A stretch of 41,742 nucleotides of DNA, taken from contig CAMDNO010000017.1 of the NCBI GenBank assembly GCA_945902955.1, positions 1-41,742 of the forward strand, written 5' to 3'. Positions 1 through 9,062 of this stretch are shown in pieces. Below the pieces are notes generated by a model, which ran no database searches, had not been told where the DNA came from, and saw nothing but the letters and a program-made list of their open reading frames with translations. How positions within the stretch are numbered: the first letter of the stretch is position 1; the number at the start of each line of letters is the position of its first letter. This DNA comes from Porphyromonas cangingivalis (GTDB lineage Bacteria > Bacteroidota > Bacteroidia > Bacteroidales > Paludibacteraceae). Made by a program: the position numbers and the translations under genes.

Positions 1-402
1 GAAAATCAAACGGGCAAAATTCAAATTGGCGATTACAACGGTTTATACCAAACCAACCCAAAACTAAGCGTGGTTATGATGTTAGCGCTTTTCTCGTTGG
101 CCGGAATTCCACCTTTTGCCGGATTTTTCAGTAAGTTCTTTGTATTTTCGGCAGCAGCACAACAAAGTTTTTACGTACTACTGTTCATAGCACTGCTCAA
201 CACCATTATTTCGCTCTATTATTACCTGTTGGTGGTAAAAGCCATGTTCCTGACTAAAAGCGAAAATCCGATTGAAGTGGTAAACAGCGACACTGCCATG
301 AAAATCAGCTTGGTTATATGTACCGCAGCTATTGTATTTATTGGCTTATTCAGTACTATTTACAACCAAATTGCAGCGTTTGGATTTGGAATAAAGTTTT
401 GA
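1..402 (+). CDS. nuoN: NADH-quinone oxidoreductase subunit N, C-terminal part
   Basis: The frame is open from the first base of the window, so the 5' end lies outside. The 133 visible residues show two or three hydrophobic segments and the proton-pumping subunit signature around LAGIPPFAGFFSKFFVF, where the proline-rich break and the lysine are typical of the antiporter-like subunits NuoL/M/N. Ending shortly after a last membrane segment (FGFGIKF) fits NuoN. The protein would be a membrane-arm subunit of complex I, moving protons as electrons pass from NADH to quinone. The rest of the nuo operon should lie to the left. The next gene is convergent, so this is probably the last gene of its operon. 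No clear terminator hairpin follows. Confidence 0.9.
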   Translation, partial: ENQTGKIQIGDYNGLYQTNPKLSVVMMLALFSLAGIPPFAGFFSKFFVFSAAAQQSFYVLLFIALLNTIISLYYYLLVVKAMFLTKSENPIEVVNSDTAMKISLVICTAAIVFIGLFSTIYNQIAAFGFGIKF

Positions 403-466
403 ATTACGATATTGTGATTAAAAGTTAGAAGAAAAAATATTCACACTTGGGGAAGCAATAAAAAAT

Positions 467-919
467 CTACACTTTTACATTTGGAGGTAAAAAGCTGCTT
501 ATATCTTTTCCATACGACATTAAATCGCGGGCTACTGTAGACGAAATATGAGCATATTCGGCCTCAGTAAATAAAATTACCGTTTCGATACCTGTTAAAA
601 GTCTGTTGTTATCGCCAATGGTGCGTTCGTATTCAAAATCGCCAACCGAGCGCAAACCTCTTAATATAAAATTGGCTTGCCATTCGGTGGCAAAATCAAC
701 TGTCAGTGTTGAGTAGGAAGTTACTTTAACACGAGGTTCATTTTCAAAGGCTTTCTTAATCATTTCAATACGCTTTTCGATTGTGAAAAGCGTTTTTTTT
801 GATTGATTATGTCCAATACCAATTATAATTTCATCGAAAATTTGCAAACCTCGCTTCACGATGCTATAATGCCCCACCGTAAATGGATCAAATGTACCGG
901 GAAAAATAGCTCGCTTCAT
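467..919 (-). CDS. coaD: Phosphopantetheine adenylyltransferase
   Basis: The enzyme transfers AMP from ATP to 4'-phosphopantetheine, the fourth step of coenzyme A synthesis, in the cytoplasm. The 150-residue length is near the family norm. The nucleotidyltransferase T/HxGH motif is TVGH at residues 15-18 after PGTFDPF. The second motif ISSTVARDL lies near residues 125-133, and the RGLRSVGDFEYE stretch of CoaD is also present. It is the last gene of a four-gene minus-strand run (nucleotidyltransferase, galE, manA, coaD) with intergenic gaps of 8, 14 and 21 bases, so it is probably co-transcribed from the promoter near 3895. Confidence 0.95.
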   Translation of the reverse strand: MKRAIFPGTFDPFTVGHYSIVKRGLQIFDEIIIGIGHNQSKKTLFTIEKRIEMIKKAFENEPRVKVTSYSTLTVDFATEWQANFILRGLRSVGDFEYERTIGDNNRLLTGIETVILFTEAEYAHISSTVARDLMSYGKDISSFLPPNVKV

Positions 920-940
920 GTTTTTGAAATAATGAGAAAC

Positions 941-1912
941 TTAAACAATATACACTTCGAGCAATTTCGAAGCCGCATCTGGAATTATTCCTACCTCATT
1001 AATACAAGCAGGAATTAAAACTGTATCGCCCTTGTTGACAATCACTTTGGAATCGTCACTTTCAACTATAAAACTACCTTCGAGGCACATATAAGCTACA
1101 AACGAGTCGATAGTACCATAATTGCGAGTAAGTGGCTGATTGAACTGAATTAAGTTGGTGGTAAAATAATCGCAACTTACAAGAGGCGTAATATGATTCA
1201 AATCAGGCTTATAAGCTGTTTTTGGATTTTTTGACGCAGTAAAATCAATTACGTCCAAGGCTTGATCTGTGTGCAATTCGCGTTCGTTTCCATTATCGTC
1301 AACGCGTTTAAAATCGTAAATTCGGTAAGTAATATCACTACTTTGTTGAATTTCGGCAACCATAACGCCTTTACCAATGGCATGAACCAAGCCGGCAGGA
1401 ATAAAAAACACATCGCCACTTTTTACAGGTACGTGTTGCAATAAATCTTCCACTTTATCTGTATCAAGCGCATCTAAATATTCTTCTTTCGAACAATCGT
1501 TGGTAAAACCAATAATTAATTCAGCATTTTCATCAGCTTGAAGCACAACCCACATTTCGGTTTTACCAAAAGAGTTATGACGCTCAGCTGCTACTTCATC
1601 TCCTGGATGAACTTGTATGGAAAGGTTTTCGTTGGCATCAATTAGTTTAAATAAAAGCGGAAACGACAAACCGAACGAATCATAGATTTTATCGCCAACT
1701 AAATCGCCCATATAGATTTCAATCAGCTCCGTAAGGTTATTCCCTTCCAAAAAGCCATTTGCAACAACGGATTCCTCACCTTCGATACCCGACAATTCCC
1801 AACTTTCGCCAAGTTTGTCGGTTGTAGCTTCTTTACCAAAAATACTTTTGAGTTTTGTTCCACCCCAAATTTTATCTTTCAGGATGGGAGAAAACTTCAG
1901 CGGATATAGCAT
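941..1912 (-). CDS. manA: Mannose-6-phosphate isomerase, class I
   Basis: Interconverts fructose-6-phosphate and mannose-6-phosphate, linking glycolysis to GDP-mannose and surface-sugar synthesis. At 323 residues it is the short form common in Bacillota and Bacteroidota. The zinc-binding set of the cupin core is visible: Q100 and H102 in SIQVHPGD, E119 in GKTEMW, and H177 in LVHAIGKG. A C-terminal cupin half follows (residues about 240-320). Its place between galE and coaD, 14 and 21 bases away, makes it part of the sugar-nucleotide operon. The open frame on the opposite strand at 1262-1444 is a shadow. Confidence 0.92.
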   Translation of the reverse strand: MLYPLKFSPILKDKIWGGTKLKSIFGKEATTDKLGESWELSGIEGEESVVANGFLEGNNLTELIEIYMGDLVGDKIYDSFGLSFPLLFKLIDANENLSIQVHPGDEVAAERHNSFGKTEMWVVLQADENAELIIGFTNDCSKEEYLDALDTDKVEDLLQHVPVKSGDVFFIPAGLVHAIGKGVMVAEIQQSSDITYRIYDFKRVDDNGNERELHTDQALDVIDFTASKNPKTAYKPDLNHITPLVSCDYFTTNLIQFNQPLTRNYGTIDSFVAYMCLEGSFIVESDDSKVIVNKGDTVLIPACINEVGIIPDAASKLLEVYIV

Positions 1913-1926
1913 AATATTCTAGTTTG

Positions 1927-2949
1927 TTACTTTTTAGATAGTTTCAACTCCCAAGCCCACGCACTGCGGAGTGTTTCTTCAACTGTTTCGGTAGCAGTCC
2001 AGCCCAATTCGGTATTGGCATACGAAGGATCTGCCCATACTTTTTCAACATCACCACCACGACGGCCTACAATTTTGTAGGGTACATCCACGCCTGTAAC
2101 TTTCATGAATGTTTCGATAATTTCGAGAACCGAAAGTCCACGTCCAGTGCCAAGGTTGAAAGTTTCAATTTGCGCTTTTGTTTCATTCTCCAACAAGCGT
2201 TTAACAGCTATCACGTGAGCTTTAGCTAAATCAACCACATGTATATAATCGCGAATACACGAACCATCAGGAGTATTATAATCGTTACCAAATACCGATA
2301 ATTGTTTGCGTAGGCCAATAGCAGTTTGGGTTACAAAAGGCAATAAATTATTTGGAACGCCATTGGGTAATTCACCAATTTCGGCCGATGCATGAGCTCC
2401 AATAGGATTAAAATAGCGAAGTATAATTGTTTGTAAATCAGCATTTGCATGCAAAGTATCATGAATAATCTCCTCCCCTATTTGCTTTGTATTACCATAA
2501 GGCGATTGCGCTAATTTGATAGGCGCTTGTTCGGTTACCGGCAACACATCGGGCTGTCCGTAAACGGTACACGAAGATGAGAAAACCATGCTACGCACTT
2601 TGTGAATAGGCATTAATTGCAAAATATTGATGAGCGAAACTAAATTATTGCGATAATACATCAATGGTTTTTCAACCGATTCGCCCACCGCTTTGTTAGC
2701 AGCAAAATGAATAATAGCATCGATATTTTTGTATTTTTCGAACATGCGATCCATGCTCACATAATCCACACAATCGATATTTTCGAATGCAGGACGAATT
2801 CCTGTAATTTTTTCAATCCCATTAAGTACCTCAATGTTCGAATTTGATAAATTATCGACAATAACAACTTCAAAACCCTCTTTTTGTAATGCCACAACAG
2901 TGTGTGAACCAATATATCCGGTACCACCGGTTACTAATATCTTTGCCAT
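1927..2949 (-). CDS. galE: UDP-glucose 4-epimerase
   Basis: Interconverts UDP-glucose and UDP-galactose with tightly bound NAD. The 340-residue length matches GalE. The Rossmann motif TGGTGYIGSH spans residues 7-16. The SDR catalytic set is present: S126 in SSSCTVYG, then Y151 and K155 in the YGNTK pattern. The substrate segment around NLLPFVTQTAIG and the YNTPDGSCIRDYIHV stretch are typical of true GalE rather than a related 4,6-dehydratase. It follows the nucleotidyltransferase gene by 8 bases. Together these genes would supply UDP-hexoses for polysaccharide or LPS. Confidence 0.95.
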   Translation of the reverse strand: MAKILVTGGTGYIGSHTVVALQKEGFEVVIVDNLSNSNIEVLNGIEKITGIRPAFENIDCVDYVSMDRMFEKYKNIDAIIHFAANKAVGESVEKPLMYYRNNLVSLINILQLMPIHKVRSMVFSSSCTVYGQPDVLPVTEQAPIKLAQSPYGNTKQIGEEIIHDTLHANADLQTIILRYFNPIGAHASAEIGELPNGVPNNLLPFVTQTAIGLRKQLSVFGNDYNTPDGSCIRDYIHVVDLAKAHVIAVKRLLENETKAQIETFNLGTGRGLSVLEIIETFMKVTGVDVPYKIVGRRGGDVEKVWADPSYANTELGWTATETVEETLRSAWAWELKLSKK

Positions 2950-2957
2950 TTTGTATA

Positions 2958-3863
2958 TTATTTAAAAAGTTGTTTTGGATAAACGCCTTTGCGTATTAAT
3001 TCGTTGATTTTGAGTACTACTTGTGGACGATCTTCGGCATACGTAACGCCAAACCATTTTGCAGAACTATCAAGCACTTTACAACTTGCTTTACCAGCCA
3101 CAATTAAATTATTTACTGCCAATGGAATATAAAATTCAGATTTCAATTTCTGACCATTTTCAGCCAAAAATTCAATAAAGAACTGTTCGGAATAATCAAA
3201 ATAATCGGGTGTAAATCCCCACATATTCATGGAAACGGGAGTACTTGGCGCAATTGCTACCTCTTCACCTTTTTCATCAATAAAAATGATTGCACCACCC
3301 TTTTCTTCAATGTGCGTACGCTCAACTACATTTGTTAAATTACCATTTTCGTCTACTTCACATATTCCACGACTTACAGAACCACTTTCGGAAAGCGTAT
3401 TACCCACATGATAACCCACCATACAATATTCGTTTTGTTTACCAACAACGCTACGTAAAAAATCGGCCAAAACGGCAAACGATTCCTGTCCGTAAAAATC
3501 GTCGGCATTAATCACCGCAAAAGGCTCTTTTATAACATCTTTACCCATTAAAACGGCATGATTTGTTCCCCAAGGTTTTTCGCGTTCAGCAATATACGTA
3601 CAGCCAGCAGGTACATTCGAAATATCCTGAAATACAATTTCAACATCGATAAGGTTTCTAAATTTATTTATCACAACCTCTTTAAAATCAGCTTCGAAGC
3701 TCTTACGAATTACAAAAACAATTTTTCCAAATCCAGCTTTAATGGCATCGTAAATGGAATAATCCATAATGGTTTCGCCGTTCGGACCTAATCCGTCCAA
3801 TTGTTTTAAGCCGCCATAGCGGCTACCCATTCCTGCTGCTAATACAAATAATGTTGGTTTCAT
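2958..3863 (-). CDS. Sugar-phosphate nucleotidyltransferase, GalU-like
   Basis: A 301-residue nucleotidyltransferase of the GT-A fold. The nucleotide-binding signature LAAGMGSRYGGLKQ starts at residue 8, and the metal-binding aspartates are in AVINADDFYG (about residues 116-125). The partner is probably UTP and glucose-1-phosphate, because galE lies 8 bases downstream, but the base and sugar specificity cannot be read from sequence. The lysine in GGLKQ replaces the classic RxxPxxK context, as in the Bacteroidota branch of this family. It is the first gene of the operon: a -7 box lies 28 bases before the ATG. An uncharacterised specificity is the main uncertainty. Confidence 0.82.
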   Translation of the reverse strand: MKPTLFVLAAGMGSRYGGLKQLDGLGPNGETIMDYSIYDAIKAGFGKIVFVIRKSFEADFKEVVINKFRNLIDVEIVFQDISNVPAGCTYIAEREKPWGTNHAVLMGKDVIKEPFAVINADDFYGQESFAVLADFLRSVVGKQNEYCMVGYHVGNTLSESGSVSRGICEVDENGNLTNVVERTHIEEKGGAIIFIDEKGEEVAIAPSTPVSMNMWGFTPDYFDYSEQFFIEFLAENGQKLKSEFYIPLAVNNLIVAGKASCKVLDSSAKWFGVTYAEDRPQVVLKINELIRKGVYPKQLFK

Positions 3864-3890
3864 CTGATTATTTATTATTTAATTAAGTTG

Positions 3891-3898
3891 CAAAAGTA
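3891..3898 (-). promoter_or_regulatory. Bacteroidota -7 promoter box for the galE operon
   Basis: On the minus strand the box reads TACTTTTG, an exact match to TAnnTTTG, 28 bases before the ATG at 3863. No clean TTTG -33 element is visible, only an A/T run. It would drive the nucleotidyltransferase-galE-manA-coaD run. Confidence 0.65.
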
Positions 3899-4010
3899 AC
3901 GATTTTTTTTGATTAATTAAAAAATCATCTTTTATATAATGTAACGACACCAACAATTTACTGAAAGTCAGTATTTAAGGGCAATTGTTGAAAAGTTATT
4001 GTATTTAAAA

Positions 4011-4042
4011 TTTGTATAATGTTAAAAAAATGGCTAATTTTG
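4011..4042 (+). promoter_or_regulatory. Bacteroidota promoter with both -33 and -7 elements
   Basis: TTTG at 4011-4014 and TAATTTTG at 4035-4042 are separated by 20 bases, close to the known TTTG-N19-TAnnTTTG layout. This is the best complete promoter in the window. It lies 28 bases before the GTG start at 4071. Confidence 0.7.
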
Positions 4043-4070
4043 CGTAATTTCAAACACTAAAAACACCATC

Positions 4071-4811
4071 GTGATTTCAAAAATTAGCCCAACTAAAAAA
4101 CTTTATTTATTTGTAGGAATTTTATTCATTTTAGTTCTCTCTTTTTATTTTTACTACGACAAACCCAAAGAAATTATTGAGCAGCCCCGCCCCAACCATT
4201 ACATTGGTTGCAATCAACTCATAAATGCTACTGCGCCTATAGAACCAGCCGAAATCATTAAAGATGTAAATACTATACAATTGGTGCATGCTCGCAAAAA
4301 TGGTTTAAAAAAACCGTTTAAAACGAATGCAGAATTTGATTCTACTTACAAAAAAATGGTGGATAATTACGAACTTGTAGAAGTAAAAGATTCCCGTTTG
4401 TACCATTTAAAAACGCTTAAACACTCGCATCCATACCTGATTCCAGAAGCTGTAAGTATGATTGACGAAATTGCTGTCCGCTTTCAGGATAAATTAAAAA
4501 AAGAGAAATTGGGTAATTATTGCTTTTTTCTGACTTCGATACTTCGAACAGAGGAATCGCAGGAAAAATTAAGCAAGCACAATGGAAATGCTTCGGATAC
4601 AACTGCACATTTTTTTGCCACAACAGTAGACATTTCCTATAAACATTTTTTGAATTTAGATAACGATTCCATTGTTCCTAAATGGGAAATTATTCAAGAA
4701 CTTACAAAAACATTACTCGAGATGCGTAAAGAATGTAAACTTTTGGCTGTACGTGAACGTAAACAATCGTGCTTTCATATCACAGTAGTATGCTGTAAAC
4801 CAAAGGAATAG
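4071..4811 (+). CDS. Membrane-anchored M15-peptidase-like protein (DUF5715 type)
   Basis: A 246-residue protein with one N-terminal membrane segment (about residues 11-28), so anchored and facing the periplasm. The C-terminal half has the pattern of the LAS/M15 zinc peptidases that cut D-Ala-containing peptidoglycan stems: SILRT at 156-160, then H180 and D187 in the TAHFFATTVDIS segment, and H236 in CFHITV. These would be the His-Asp-His zinc set. The start is GTG at 4071, supported by the promoter 28 bases upstream. No nearer ATG precedes the membrane segment. A cell-wall hydrolase role is inferred from the motifs. The G of the usual SxHxxG motif is not conserved, so an inactive homologue is possible. 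Confidence 0.62.
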   Translation: MISKISPTKKLYLFVGILFILVLSFYFYYDKPKEIIEQPRPNHYIGCNQLINATAPIEPAEIIKDVNTIQLVHARKNGLKKPFKTNAEFDSTYKKMVDNYELVEVKDSRLYHLKTLKHSHPYLIPEAVSMIDEIAVRFQDKLKKEKLGNYCFFLTSILRTEESQEKLSKHNGNASDTTAHFFATTVDISYKHFLNLDNDSIVPKWEIIQELTKTLLEMRKECKLLAVRERKQSCFHITVVCCKPKE

Positions 4812-4816
4812 TATTT

Positions 4817-4847
4817 AGTTTATAGTTTATAGTTTGTAGTTTATAGT
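4817..4847 (+). repeat. Short tandem AGTTTATAGT repeat
   Basis: Three exact and one variant copy of AGTTTATAGT overlap one another just after the stop of the preceding gene, between convergent genes. The same words occur in the other orientation at 26763-26794. Probably slippage-prone intergenic DNA. No hairpin or coding role is visible. Confidence 0.6.
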
Positions 4848-4885
4848 GGGTATTAGATTATAAAAACTACTAATTTCAAACTTTA

Positions 4886-5743
4886 TTACACAGAGTATTT
4901 AGAGAATTTTTCCATCACATGTGGGTAGAAGGTTTTGGAAACGGGAATGTCAGGGGTATTTATAGCGTCCATTTCTAGAAAAATACCATCTTTTGTTTTA
5001 CGCAGTACTTTTACTTTATCCAAATTAACAATAAACGAACGATGGCAACGAACTAAAGGCGTTTCATTTGTCATATTTTCAGCAACCCATTTCAGTGAAT
5101 TTCGTAATAGATAATGTGATAATTTAGATTTATTGAGATAATGAATAGTTACATAATTATCGGCTGCATCTAAAAAAAGTAAATTTTCCTGGTCGATTGA
5201 AATCTTAAACTCCCCTTTCTCGTCGGGAAACGCAATTAAATTACGCTTAATGCTTACGGGTTCGGATTCTGTTTTGGCAATTTTTTCGAGCAAACGATTT
5301 TTTTCACGCAATGCAAAATACAACCACAATATTGAATAAGGTAGAAGTAAAATCCAAGCTGTATTCTTCGACGATTGAACAAAAATTTCGAGCAACTCCC
5401 GTTCGGCACCAATACGCGGAAAATAGCGTGAAAAAAGGGTATAAAAAAGAGACATAGCGACCACTTCTGCAAATACATGCAGTGCAAATTGCCAAACAAA
5501 TAAATCGCGAGTACGGGTATAATGAAGCATTATCAATCGACTAACAACCACCACCAACATGCCTGTGAGAATAATTAGGCTGGAAAAAAAGAAATATTTA
5601 AATTCGGAAATGTTAGGATACCAATTGCGCGAATTGAAAGGTTGAAAAATATTAATAAAAAGCAATGCAAAAGCAGCCGTTAGCAAAATTAACTGAATAA
5701 CATTGCTTTTTTGGTAAATATAAGGCGGAATTTTCGATTGCAT
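4886..5743 (-). CDS. Membrane LytTR-family transcription regulator
   Basis: The N-terminal half has about four hydrophobic segments (residues roughly 12-145). The C-terminal hundred residues form a LytTR DNA-binding domain, with LFLDAADNYVTIHY and the signature VRCHRSFIVNLDKV. There is no receiver domain, so the signal probably comes through the membrane part rather than by phosphorylation. The start is placed at ATG 5743 (285 residues). A TTG nine codons upstream lies inside the -7 box at 5768-5775 and cannot be the initiator of a transcript made from that box. No target gene or paired kinase is adjacent; the neighbours are convergent and divergent. Confidence 0.85.
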   Translation of the reverse strand: MQSKIPPYIYQKSNVIQLILLTAAFALLFINIFQPFNSRNWYPNISEFKYFFFSSLIILTGMLVVVVSRLIMLHYTRTRDLFVWQFALHVFAEVVAMSLFYTLFSRYFPRIGAERELLEIFVQSSKNTAWILLLPYSILWLYFALREKNRLLEKIAKTESEPVSIKRNLIAFPDEKGEFKISIDQENLLFLDAADNYVTIHYLNKSKLSHYLLRNSLKWVAENMTNETPLVRCHRSFIVNLDKVKVLRKTKDGIFLEMDAINTPDIPVSKTFYPHVMEKFSKYSV

Positions 5744-5767
5744 GAGTGTGCGGTAATTTTTATTTTG

Positions 5768-5775
5768 CAAAAGTA
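5768..5775 (-). promoter_or_regulatory. -7 promoter box for the LytTR regulator gene
   Basis: The minus strand reads TACTTTTG, an exact TAnnTTTG. A TTGG lies 19 bases upstream as a possible -33 element. The box covers the TTG codon that gives the longest open frame, which decides for the downstream ATG at 5743. Confidence 0.7.
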
Positions 5776-5833
5776 TAGTATTCGAATCAATTCACCAACT
5801 AATTCAACTTTTTTCTACTTCGAAAGATTTTTG

Positions 5834-5841
5834 TAAATTTG
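5834..5841 (+). promoter_or_regulatory. -7 promoter box for the DUF456 gene
   Basis: TAAATTTG matches TAnnTTTG and lies 35 bases before the ATG at 5876. It is divergent from the box at 5768-5775, so a 60-bp region holds two outward promoters. Confidence 0.55.
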
Positions 5842-5875
5842 CATTTAGAAAAAACATCATATACACTTGATTATT

Positions 5876-6349
5876 ATGGATTTATTTTTGATAATTTCAG
5901 CAGGTTTATTGTTAGCAATAGGATTTCTGGGCTCAGTGCTGCCTATACTTCCAGGAATACCACTAAGTTATGGAGGTATTTTGCTACTCCACTTTACAGA
6001 AAAATATCAGTTCGAAACAAATTTCTTAATTATTTGGGCACTAATTGTTATCCTAATTCAAGTGCTCGATTATTACATTCCGATTTGGGGAACGAAAAAA
6101 TTTGGTGGTTCAAAATCAGGTATTCGTGGTAGTATAATCGGATTATTGGGAGGTATGTTTTTGGGTCCAATAGGCATTATTTTTGGCCCGTTTATCGGAG
6201 CGCTCATTGGCGAACTTATTGCCCAGAAGCCAACACACGAAGCTCTGAAAGCTGCTTTTGGAGCTTTTTTGGGATTCATTATTGGCACCGTTAGTAAACT
6301 CGTTGTAGCTGGTATGCTTATTTATTATTACATCATTACCATTGTTTGA
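5876..6349 (+). CDS. DUF456 family membrane protein
   Basis: A 157-residue, very hydrophobic protein with four or five membrane segments. The glycine- and proline-rich pattern LGSVLPILPGIPLSYGG and the GGMFLGPIGIIFGPFIGA stretch are those of DUF456. No function is established for the family. The start is set at ATG 5876 rather than the TTG three codons earlier. It stands alone, divergent from the LytTR gene, with 166 bases before lon, so it is probably its own transcript. Confidence 0.8.
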   Translation: MDLFLIISAGLLLAIGFLGSVLPILPGIPLSYGGILLLHFTEKYQFETNFLIIWALIVILIQVLDYYIPIWGTKKFGGSKSGIRGSIIGLLGGMFLGPIGIIFGPFIGALIGELIAQKPTHEALKAAFGAFLGFIIGTVSKLVVAGMLIYYYIITIV

Positions 6350-6425
6350 CAGTTTGTTTTGTGGCATAATGATTGAAATAATATCTCGCCTTACAATTTA
6401 TTAACAACATAAATAATTAGTTTAC

Positions 6426-6459
6426 AGCCATTTAATTTTCACATTAAAATTAGATGGCT
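6426..6459 (+). other. Hairpin upstream of lon
   Basis: Arms 6426-6439 and 6446-6459 pair at 13 of 14 positions (the odd pair is a possible G-U) round a 6-base loop. No T run follows, so it is not a classic terminator. It lies 56 bases before the lon ATG. It could terminate the DUF456 transcript or act in the lon leader. No exact TAnnTTTG box was found in this gap. Confidence 0.4.
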
Positions 6460-6515
6460 ATTAATCATCTATATAAATATTGCCATAATGGCAGCGAAAT
6501 CTATAATTTTAAAAA

Positions 6516-8948
6516 ATGAATAACCATTTTGACAATTTTTTTGGTGATAACATGATGGAGTCGGCTGAAGTTTTTCCAATAATATCGCTCGATGAGCGCT
6601 CGTCGGAAATAAAACTTGCCGATGGAGAAGTTTTATCTATTTTACCCATGCGCAACATGGTTATTTTCCCCGGAGTGCTACTTCCTGTATCTGTTGCCCG
6701 TTCCAAATCATTGAAACTGATACGAAAAGCACACGAAGATGGTAAATTAATTGGCGTTTGTACGCAGATTGATCGAAAATCAGAAGATCCAACAATAGAT
6801 CAGTTATTTCAAACCGGCACAGTTGCACAAATTGTTCGTATACTCGAAATGCCTGATAATTCGACAACTGTAATTATAGAAGGCAAAAAACGGTTTCATC
6901 TTGGCGAACAAGTTGCTGCAAAACCATACATCAAAGCCAAAGTATATCCAATTGAGGAAATTGCTCCTGAAGATTTGAAAAACAGTGTTTTTCAAGCACT
7001 TATTTCTTCAATTAAAGATATTACCACCACCATAATCAATAATTCGGGATTTTTACCACCCGAAACATCTTTTGCTATTCGAAATATTGAAAACCCCACT
7101 TTTTTGATTAATTATGTTTGTGCCAATTTTGGACTAAACGTAACTGACAAAATGAGTTTGCTCGAAATTGACGACATTGTGGAACGCGGTTATCAGCTTT
7201 TGCAGCAACTCAATAAAGAATCACAATTGCTTGAGCTTAAAATGTCCATACAGAACAAAGCAAAAGAAGGAATTGACCAGCAGCAACGTGAATATTTTTT
7301 GCAACAGCAAATGAAAACTATTCAAAACGAGTTGGGTGGAAGTTCTCCCGAATTGGATGTGCAGGACTTTAAGCAACGCGCGGCTACTAAAAAATGGGGA
7401 GAGGCTGTGGCTAAAATTTTTGAAAAAGAATTGAAAAAATTAGAACGGACCAGCCAACATTCGCCCGATTATTCAACACAGTTGAATTATATCGAAACTA
7501 TGCTCGATTTACCTTGGAATGAATTCAGCGAGGATAATTTCAACCTCAAAAATGCAAAAAAAGTATTGGATGCCGATCATTTTGGACTTGAAACGGTAAA
7601 AGACCGCATTATCGAGCATTTGGCTGTTTTGAAACTCAAAGGAGATATGAAATCACCTATTTTGTGTCTTTATGGCCCTCCTGGTGTTGGAAAAACATCG
7701 CTCGGAAAATCTATTGCCCGTGCACTCGATCGAAAATATGCGCGTATTTCGCTTGGTGGTTTGCACGACGAAGCTGAAATCCGAGGACATCGTCGTACCT
7801 ATATTGGCGCATTACCCGGACGAATAATGCAAAATATTCAGAAAGTAGAAACATCAAATCCAGTATTTGTGTTAGACGAAATTGATAAGGTAAATGCCGA
7901 TTACAAAGGCGACCCTTCGTCGGCTTTACTCGAGGTGCTTGACCCTGAACAAAATACAACTTTTCACGACAATTATTTAGATATTGATTTCGACCTTTCG
8001 AAAGTGTTGTTTGTGGCTACTGCTAATAATCTAAATTCTATACCGCGCCCCCTACTCGACCGCATGGAATTAATCGAAGTAAGTGGATATACGCAAGAAG
8101 AAAAAATTGAAATTGCTCGCAAGCATCTTGTTAATAAAGAATTAGAAAACCACGGTTTAAAGCCAGAACATATTCAACTTTCGAAACCGGTTTTGGCACA
8201 AATTATCGATTTATATACCCGCGAATCGGGTGTGCGTTCTCTGAATCGTCAGATAGCCTCGCTAATGCGCAAAATAGCTAAAATGGTGGCAACTGACGAA
8301 GACTACAATACAGAAATAAGTATCGAAGACTTGAAAAAATATTTAGGTACACCTCGTTTTAGTCGAGATAAATATCAAGGAAACGAATATGCAGGAGTAG
8401 TTACAGGCTTAGCTTGGACACAGGTGGGTGGCGAAATTCTGTTTATCGAATCGAGCCTAAGTAAAAGTAAAGCCCCAAAGCTCACACTCACAGGGAATTT
8501 GGGTGATGTTATGAAAGAATCGGCTGTATTGGCACTCGAATATATTAAATCACATGCCGATAAATTAAGTATTGATCCCTTGCTTTTTGATGAGTGGAAT
8601 GTGCATGTGCATGTGCCCGAAGGAGCTATTCCAAAAGACGGACCATCGGCAGGTATAACTATGGTAACAGCACTTGTATCGGCATTCACCAAACGAAAAG
8701 TGCGAAAAAACTTAGCTATGACAGGCGAAATTACCTTGCGCGGAAAAGTATTGCCGGTAGGAGGAATAAAAGAAAAAATTTTAGCAGCTAAGCGAGCCGG
8801 AATTACTGATATTATTCTTTGCGAAGATAACCGTAAAGATATCGACGAAATAAAACCTATCTACTTAAAAGGATTAAAATTTCAATTTGTAAGCGATATT
8901 ATGCAAGTAGTGGAATTTGCATTGCTAAAAGAGAAAGTAAGTGAGTGA
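6516..8948 (+). CDS. lon: ATP-dependent protease La (Lon)
   Basis: An 810-residue cytoplasmic AAA+ serine protease that degrades damaged and regulatory proteins. The order is the LON substrate-binding domain (about residues 40-245), a coiled-coil stretch, the ATPase with Walker A GPPGVGKT at 387-394 and Walker [10 protein letters not shown], and the protease domain. The catalytic dyad is S711 in KDGPSAG and K754 in KEKILAAK, 43 residues apart as in E. coli Lon. The length is close to bacterial LonA. The stop codon TGA is read out of a GTGA microsatellite that begins at the 3' end of the gene. Transcription should end at the hairpin at 8991-9039. Confidence 0.97.
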   Translation: MNNHFDNFFGDNMMESAEVFPIISLDERSSEIKLADGEVLSILPMRNMVIFPGVLLPVSVARSKSLKLIRKAHEDGKLIGVCTQIDRKSEDPTIDQLFQTGTVAQIVRILEMPDNSTTVIIEGKKRFHLGEQVAAKPYIKAKVYPIEEIAPEDLKNSVFQALISSIKDITTTIINNSGFLPPETSFAIRNIENPTFLINYVCANFGLNVTDKMSLLEIDDIVERGYQLLQQLNKESQLLELKMSIQNKAKEGIDQQQREYFLQQQMKTIQNELGGSSPELDVQDFKQRAATKKWGEAVAKIFEKELKKLERTSQHSPDYSTQLNYIETMLDLPWNEFSEDNFNLKNAKKVLDADHFGLETVKDRIIEHLAVLKLKGDMKSPILCLYGPPGVGKTSLGKSIARALDRKYARISLGGLHDEAEIRGHRRTYIGALPGRIMQNIQKVETSNPVFVLDEIDKVNADYKGDPSSALLEVLDPEQNTTFHDNYLDIDFDLSKVLFVATANNLNSIPRPLLDRMELIEVSGYTQEEKIEIARKHLVNKELENHGLKPEHIQLSKPVLAQIIDLYTRESGVRSLNRQIASLMRKIAKMVATDEDYNTEISIEDLKKYLGTPRFSRDKYQGNEYAGVVTGLAWTQVGGEILFIESSLSKSKAPKLTLTGNLGDVMKESAVLALEYIKSHADKLSIDPLLFDEWNVHVHVPEGAIPKDGPSAGITMVTALVSAFTKRKVRKNLAMTGEITLRGKVLPVGGIKEKILAAKRAGITDIILCEDNRKDIDEIKPIYLKGLKFQFVSDIMQVVEFALLKEKVSE

Positions 8949-8984
8949 GTGAGTGAGTGAGTGAGTGAGTGAGTGAATGAGTGA
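8941..8984 (+). repeat. GTGA tetranucleotide microsatellite overlapping the lon stop
   Basis: Nine perfect GTGA units (8941-8976) are followed by ATGA and one more GTGA. The first two units contain the last codons and the TGA stop of lon. Because the frame meets TGA in the second unit, a change in copy number would not alter Lon unless the array were almost lost. Confidence 0.9.
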
Positions 8985-8990
8985 TTATAA

Positions 8991-9039
8991 AAAAAAAATC
9001 TATCTTCGAGCGAATGCTGTTCGAAGATAGATTTTTTTT
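8991..9039. terminator. Bidirectional terminator between lon and rmlA
   Basis: A perfect 19-bp inverted repeat (8991-9009 and 9021-9039) round an 11-base loop. Each arm ends in eight A or T, so the hairpin is followed by a T run on either strand. It serves lon on the plus strand and the polysaccharide operon on the minus strand. Confidence 0.9.
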
Positions 9040-9062
9040 AATCTAATCTGTATTTATATTAT

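Noticed and set aside
8375-8692. 105-codon minus-strand frame inside lon
   Set aside because: It is opposite the conserved Lon protease domain; a shadow frame.
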